NCBI GenBank assembly: GCA_031413815.1
Contig: JANOFU010000023.1
Span: forward strand, 1 to 64,000
Source of the DNA: JAGVSR01 sp031413815
GTDB lineage: Bacteria > Pseudomonadota > Alphaproteobacteria > Rhizobiales > Hyphomicrobiaceae
Direction: 5' to 3'
Length of the DNA: 64,000 bases
Positions 61,640-64,000 of the stretch are shown piece by piece (position 1 is the stretch's first letter; every line of letters starts with the position of its first letter). The translations under genes and the position numbers were made by a program. The notes under the pieces were generated by a model, which was not told the DNA's origin, did not search any database, and was given only the letters and a program-made list of their open reading frames with translations.

Positions 61640-62287
61640 ATGACACAGCTCAATCGAGCCATGATCGGAACAGCGGGGATCAGCCTGTGGCTGCTCGCCT
61701 TCGGGTTTGTGATGTTTGCCAGCAGCGTCATGCGCGAACCGGTTGAGTCAGACTTCAAAGCCGACGGCATCGTGGTTCTGACAGGCGGCCAGTCGCGCAT
61801 CACAGAAGGATCGCGCCTGCTGAAACTTGGCCGGGGCGAGCGGCTTCTGATTTCCGGGGTCAACAATCAAACCCGTCAGGAAGATCTGCAGCGGCTGACC
61901 GGCCTTGATGAGAAAAAATTCAACTGCTGCGTTGATCTTGGCTATACGGCGCTCGATACCATCGGCAACGCTTCGGAAGCCCGCACGTGGGCCGAGGCCC
62001 GGCAGTACGACAGCCTCATCGTAGTCACCTCGAACTATCATATGCCGCGCAGCCTGGTGGAACTGGGCCGCGTCTTGCCCAACACCAAGCTCATTCCCCA
62101 TCCTGTGAAGCCCAAAACCTTCCAAACCGAAGCCTGGTGGCTGAGCCCGCTGACGACGCGGAATCTCGTTGCGGAATATCTGAAGTTCCTGCCATCTGCA
62201 GCTCGCTTCGCCTTCGCGCGGGCGCTGCGGCCCTTCGAGCAGAATTCGGTCGCAGAAGTGAAGACCGGCGGCGCGCCCAGGACCTGA
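61640..62287 (+). CDS. YdcF/SanA family protein (DUF218)
   Basis: A 215-residue protein with one N-terminal helix (AGISLWLLAFGFVMFASS) and a DUF218 domain: ADGIVVLTGGQSRITEG, RLLISGVNNQ, then IGNASEARTWAE and VVTSNYHMPRSLVELG with the usual Asn/His-Arg residues. It probably acts in the periplasm on a nucleotide or phosphate compound and has been linked to the envelope in other bacteria. The gene lies between ftsX and plsC. Confidence 0.9.
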   Translation: MTQLNRAMIGTAGISLWLLAFGFVMFASSVMREPVESDFKADGIVVLTGGQSRITEGSRLLKLGRGERLLISGVNNQTRQEDLQRLTGLDEKKFNCCVDLGYTALDTIGNASEARTWAEARQYDSLIVVTSNYHMPRSLVELGRVLPNTKLIPHPVKPKTFQTEAWWLSPLTTRNLVAEYLKFLPSAARFAFARALRPFEQNSVAEVKTGGAPRT

Positions 62288-62335
62288 GCCAGGTCAAAGC
62301 GGTCCGCGTTGCTGCCCGCTAAGGCCCGCCTCCCG

Positions 62336-63100
62336 ATGCTGCGTTCCATCACCTTCGCCATCGCCTTCTACATCACGACGGCGCTGTTCCTGCTGCTGGG
62401 ATCGTGGCTGCTGTTGGCGCCACGCAGTTGGGCCATGGCGGGTTTGAGAGCGCACGCGCGCGTATCGACTTGGCTTTTGCGCGTGATCGCAGGCACGTCG
62501 ATGGAGGTGCGCGGCCGCGATAAACTTCCGGCTGGGCCGTGCCTTGTCGTCGCCAAGCATCAGTCGGCCTGGGACACCTTCGCGCTGATGCCACTGTTCT
62601 GCGATCCCGCTGTTGTGCTGAAAGACGAACTCAAATGGATTCCGCTCTACGGATGGTTCTGCGTGAAGTTCGCCCACATTCTCGTCAAACGCGATAAAGC
62701 GGCGGTGGCGTTGAAGGCGATGGTGCACGACGCCAAGGACCGCATCGCGGCTGGCCGCCAGATCCTGATTTTCCCGGAGGGCACGCGCAGGACGCCGGGT
62801 GCAGCCGCTGACTACAAGCCGGGCTATGTCGCCTTGTACGACGCACTCAATGTGCCGTGCGTGCCGCTGGCGTTGAACTCGGGTCTCTATTGGCCGCGGC
62901 GCAAACTGGCCCGCTATCCTGGCACGATCATCGTCGAGTTTCTCGATCCCATTGAACCGGGATTGCCCCGCAAAGTGATGCGCGAGCGCGTGGAGGCGGC
63001 CATTGAAGCGGCGTGCGCGCGGCTGATCGCAGAGGCTGCGTCGTCGCCCAACCCACCGCCGATCCCGCCACCTCTTTCAATTCCGCCAAACGGATCTTAA
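62336..63100 (+). CDS. plsC: 1-acylglycerol-3-phosphate O-acyltransferase (PlsC)
   Basis: A 254-residue membrane acyltransferase for phosphatidic-acid synthesis. The catalytic motif is KHQSAWDTFALM (HX4D), the glycerophosphate site is ILIFPEGTRRTPG, and the N terminus is one membrane helix (SITFAIAFYITTALFLLLGS). ATG 62336 is preferred to a TTG at 62309. It ends the ftsE-ftsX-ydcF-plsC set. Confidence 0.95.
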   Translation: MLRSITFAIAFYITTALFLLLGSWLLLAPRSWAMAGLRAHARVSTWLLRVIAGTSMEVRGRDKLPAGPCLVVAKHQSAWDTFALMPLFCDPAVVLKDELKWIPLYGWFCVKFAHILVKRDKAAVALKAMVHDAKDRIAAGRQILIFPEGTRRTPGAAADYKPGYVALYDALNVPCVPLALNSGLYWPRRKLARYPGTIIVEFLDPIEPGLPRKVMRERVEAAIEAACARLIAEAASSPNPPPIPPPLSIPPNGS

Positions 63101-63153
63101 GTCTGAGATGACGTCGATATGAGAACAAAATTAAAACATAACAAGAACATTTA

Positions 63154-63182
63154 TTGACTGGTGACGGCCGCGGGTGTAGGTT
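63154..63182 (+). promoter_or_regulatory. Possible nrdJ promoter
   Basis: TTGACT (63154-63159) and TAGGTT (63177-63182), with 17 bases between them, lie 32 bases before the nrdJ start, downstream of a notably AT-rich stretch (63120-63155) that could act as an UP element. The -10 is weak, so the assignment is tentative. Confidence 0.4.
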
Positions 63183-63213
63183 GGCTCAAGTTCAACAACG
63201 AGCGATCTGAGCC

Positions 63214-64000
63214 ATGGGTGCTGCGCCCCAATTCCCTGCCGCCATCTCGCAAGAGATGTGGAACCTCAAGTACCGGCTGAAATCCGCCGGTGGTGGGGCG
63301 GCGCAGGACGCCACTCTCGACGACACGTTTTGGCGAGTCGCTCATGCAGTCGCCGCCGTCGAGACCGGCGGCAAAAAAGCACGCAAAGCGCGGGCGCATG
63401 AGTTCCACGACGCCATCGCTGATTTTGGGTTTCTGCCCGCCGGCCGCATTCTCGCGGGCGCCGGCACTGGCCGGGCTGTGACGCTGTTCAATTGCTTTGT
63501 TATGGGACGCATTGAGGACGACCTCGGCTCGATCTTCGACAACGTTAAGGAAGCGGCGTTGACGATGCAGCAGGGTGGCGGCATCGGCCACGATTTTTCA
63601 ACGCTCCGGCCCAAAGGCGCACTGGTCAAGAGCATTGGTTCGGACGCGTCGGGTCCGGTCAGCTTTATGGACGTGTGGGACGCCATGTGCCGCACGATTA
63701 TGTCGGCGGGCGCACGCCGCGGCGCGATGATGGCGACCCTGCGCTGCGATCACCCTGACATCGAAGATTTTATTGACGCCAAGGCGGACTCTGCCCGGCT
63801 GCGCAATTTCAACCTGTCAGTGCTGGTCACAGACGCCTTTATGGCCGCTGTGAAGTCCGGCGCGCCATGGCCGTTGCAGTTTGAAGGCAAGGTCTACCGC
63901 ACAGTTGACGCCCGCGCGCTGTGGGACCGCATCATGCGCGCCACCTACGACTTTGCCGAACCAGGCGTGATCTTCATCGATCGCATCAATATGCGCAATA
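63214..64000 (+). CDS. nrdJ: Class II (adenosylcobalamin-dependent) ribonucleoside-diphosphate reductase, 5' part
   Basis: The first 262 residues of a larger enzyme, cut by the window end. The start is MGAAPQFPAAISQEMWNLKYR; the reductase N domain follows with DFGFLPAGRILAGAGTGR, VTLFNCFVMGRIEDD, MQQGGGIGHDFSTLRPKG and SAGARRGAMMATLRCDHPDI. These match the vitamin-B12-dependent type common in Hyphomicrobiales. It makes deoxyribonucleotides from ribonucleotides without oxygen-dependent activation. Only 113 bases separate it from plsC, too few for a cobalamin riboswitch. Confidence 0.93.
   Translation, partial: MGAAPQFPAAISQEMWNLKYRLKSAGGGAAQDATLDDTFWRVAHAVAAVETGGKKARKARAHEFHDAIADFGFLPAGRILAGAGTGRAVTLFNCFVMGRIEDDLGSIFDNVKEAALTMQQGGGIGHDFSTLRPKGALVKSIGSDASGPVSFMDVWDAMCRTIMSAGARRGAMMATLRCDHPDIEDFIDAKADSARLRNFNLSVLVTDAFMAAVKSGAPWPLQFEGKVYRTVDARALWDRIMRATYDFAEPGVIFIDRINMRN

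Noticed and set aside
63120..63150. Two GAAC sequences before nrdJ as an alphaproteobacterial LexA box
   Set aside because: The spacing is 18 bases rather than the required 7.
63101..63213. Cobalamin riboswitch before nrdJ
   Set aside because: Only 113 bases are available and no B12-box-like sequence is seen.

Overview
The window reads as a chromosomal segment of an alphaproteobacterium, most likely of the Hyphomicrobiales (Rhizobiales). Support comes from gene content and order: an irr-type Fur regulator divergent from fabA-fabB-fabI, a phasin, dapB next to gpmA, a cpdR-like receiver gene with hpt beside ftsE-ftsX-ydcF-plsC, a class II (B12) ribonucleotide reductase, and GC-rich coding sequence with ATG, GTG and TTG starts. 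I do not name a genus. I saw no rRNA, tRNA, CRISPR array, prophage or complete insertion sequence.

Layout. 1-5 kb: the end of a large cadherin-like secreted protein with a strong terminator, then a trimeric autotransporter adhesin and a small anchored partner. 5-7.5 kb: a metal-binding membrane protein, murI and a PIN toxin-antitoxin pair with a twin-palindrome operator. 7.5-11 kb: unsaturated fatty acid synthesis (fabA, fabB, fabI) and irr. 11-17 kb: SH3-domain exported proteins, a glyoxylate reductase-type dehydrogenase, an SRPBCC-site-2-protease fusion, moeB and a receiver protein. 17-21 kb: a four-gene operon (SxtJ-like, a 49-residue DUF5989-like protein, a NodU/CmcH carbamoyltransferase, an SGNH hydrolase) that probably decorates a surface glycan or secondary product. 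21-30 kb: infC with an apparent ATC start, a glycosyltransferase, a hydrolase, a caspase-Sel1-peptidoglycan-binding protein, typA and a J-domain protein. 30-36 kb: a TerC protein, then a self-contained sorting cassette (VIT/vWA protein with a PEP-CTERM tail, exosortase, EpsI-like protein), followed by a decayed 3' piece of argG.

36-46 kb is mostly housekeeping: PIF1-like helicase, phasin, acetyltransferase, ppa, dapB, gpmA, M23 peptidase, leuB and ispG. 46-54 kb is an accessory stretch: an orphan PD-(D/E)XK nuclease in visibly AT-richer DNA, small conserved proteins, a Cys-rich exported protein, an M48-PAN protease, an orphan TRAP binding protein, a subtilisin-like protein without its catalytic residues, and an oxalate/formate-type MFS carrier whose small partner segment is fused to its C terminus. 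54-64 kb: moaA, a membrane-anchored unknown, an orphan TadG-like protein, a DMT transporter, cpdR-like, hpt, ftsEX, ydcF, plsC and the start of nrdJ.

The recurring theme is the cell surface: two adhesins, an exosortase cassette, a glycan-modification operon, a TadG-like protein, peptidoglycan enzymes (murI, M23, ftsEX) and several exported proteases or inactive relatives. Two related REP-like palindromic elements lie about 42 kb apart, and a GC-rich inverted repeat pair lies after moaA.
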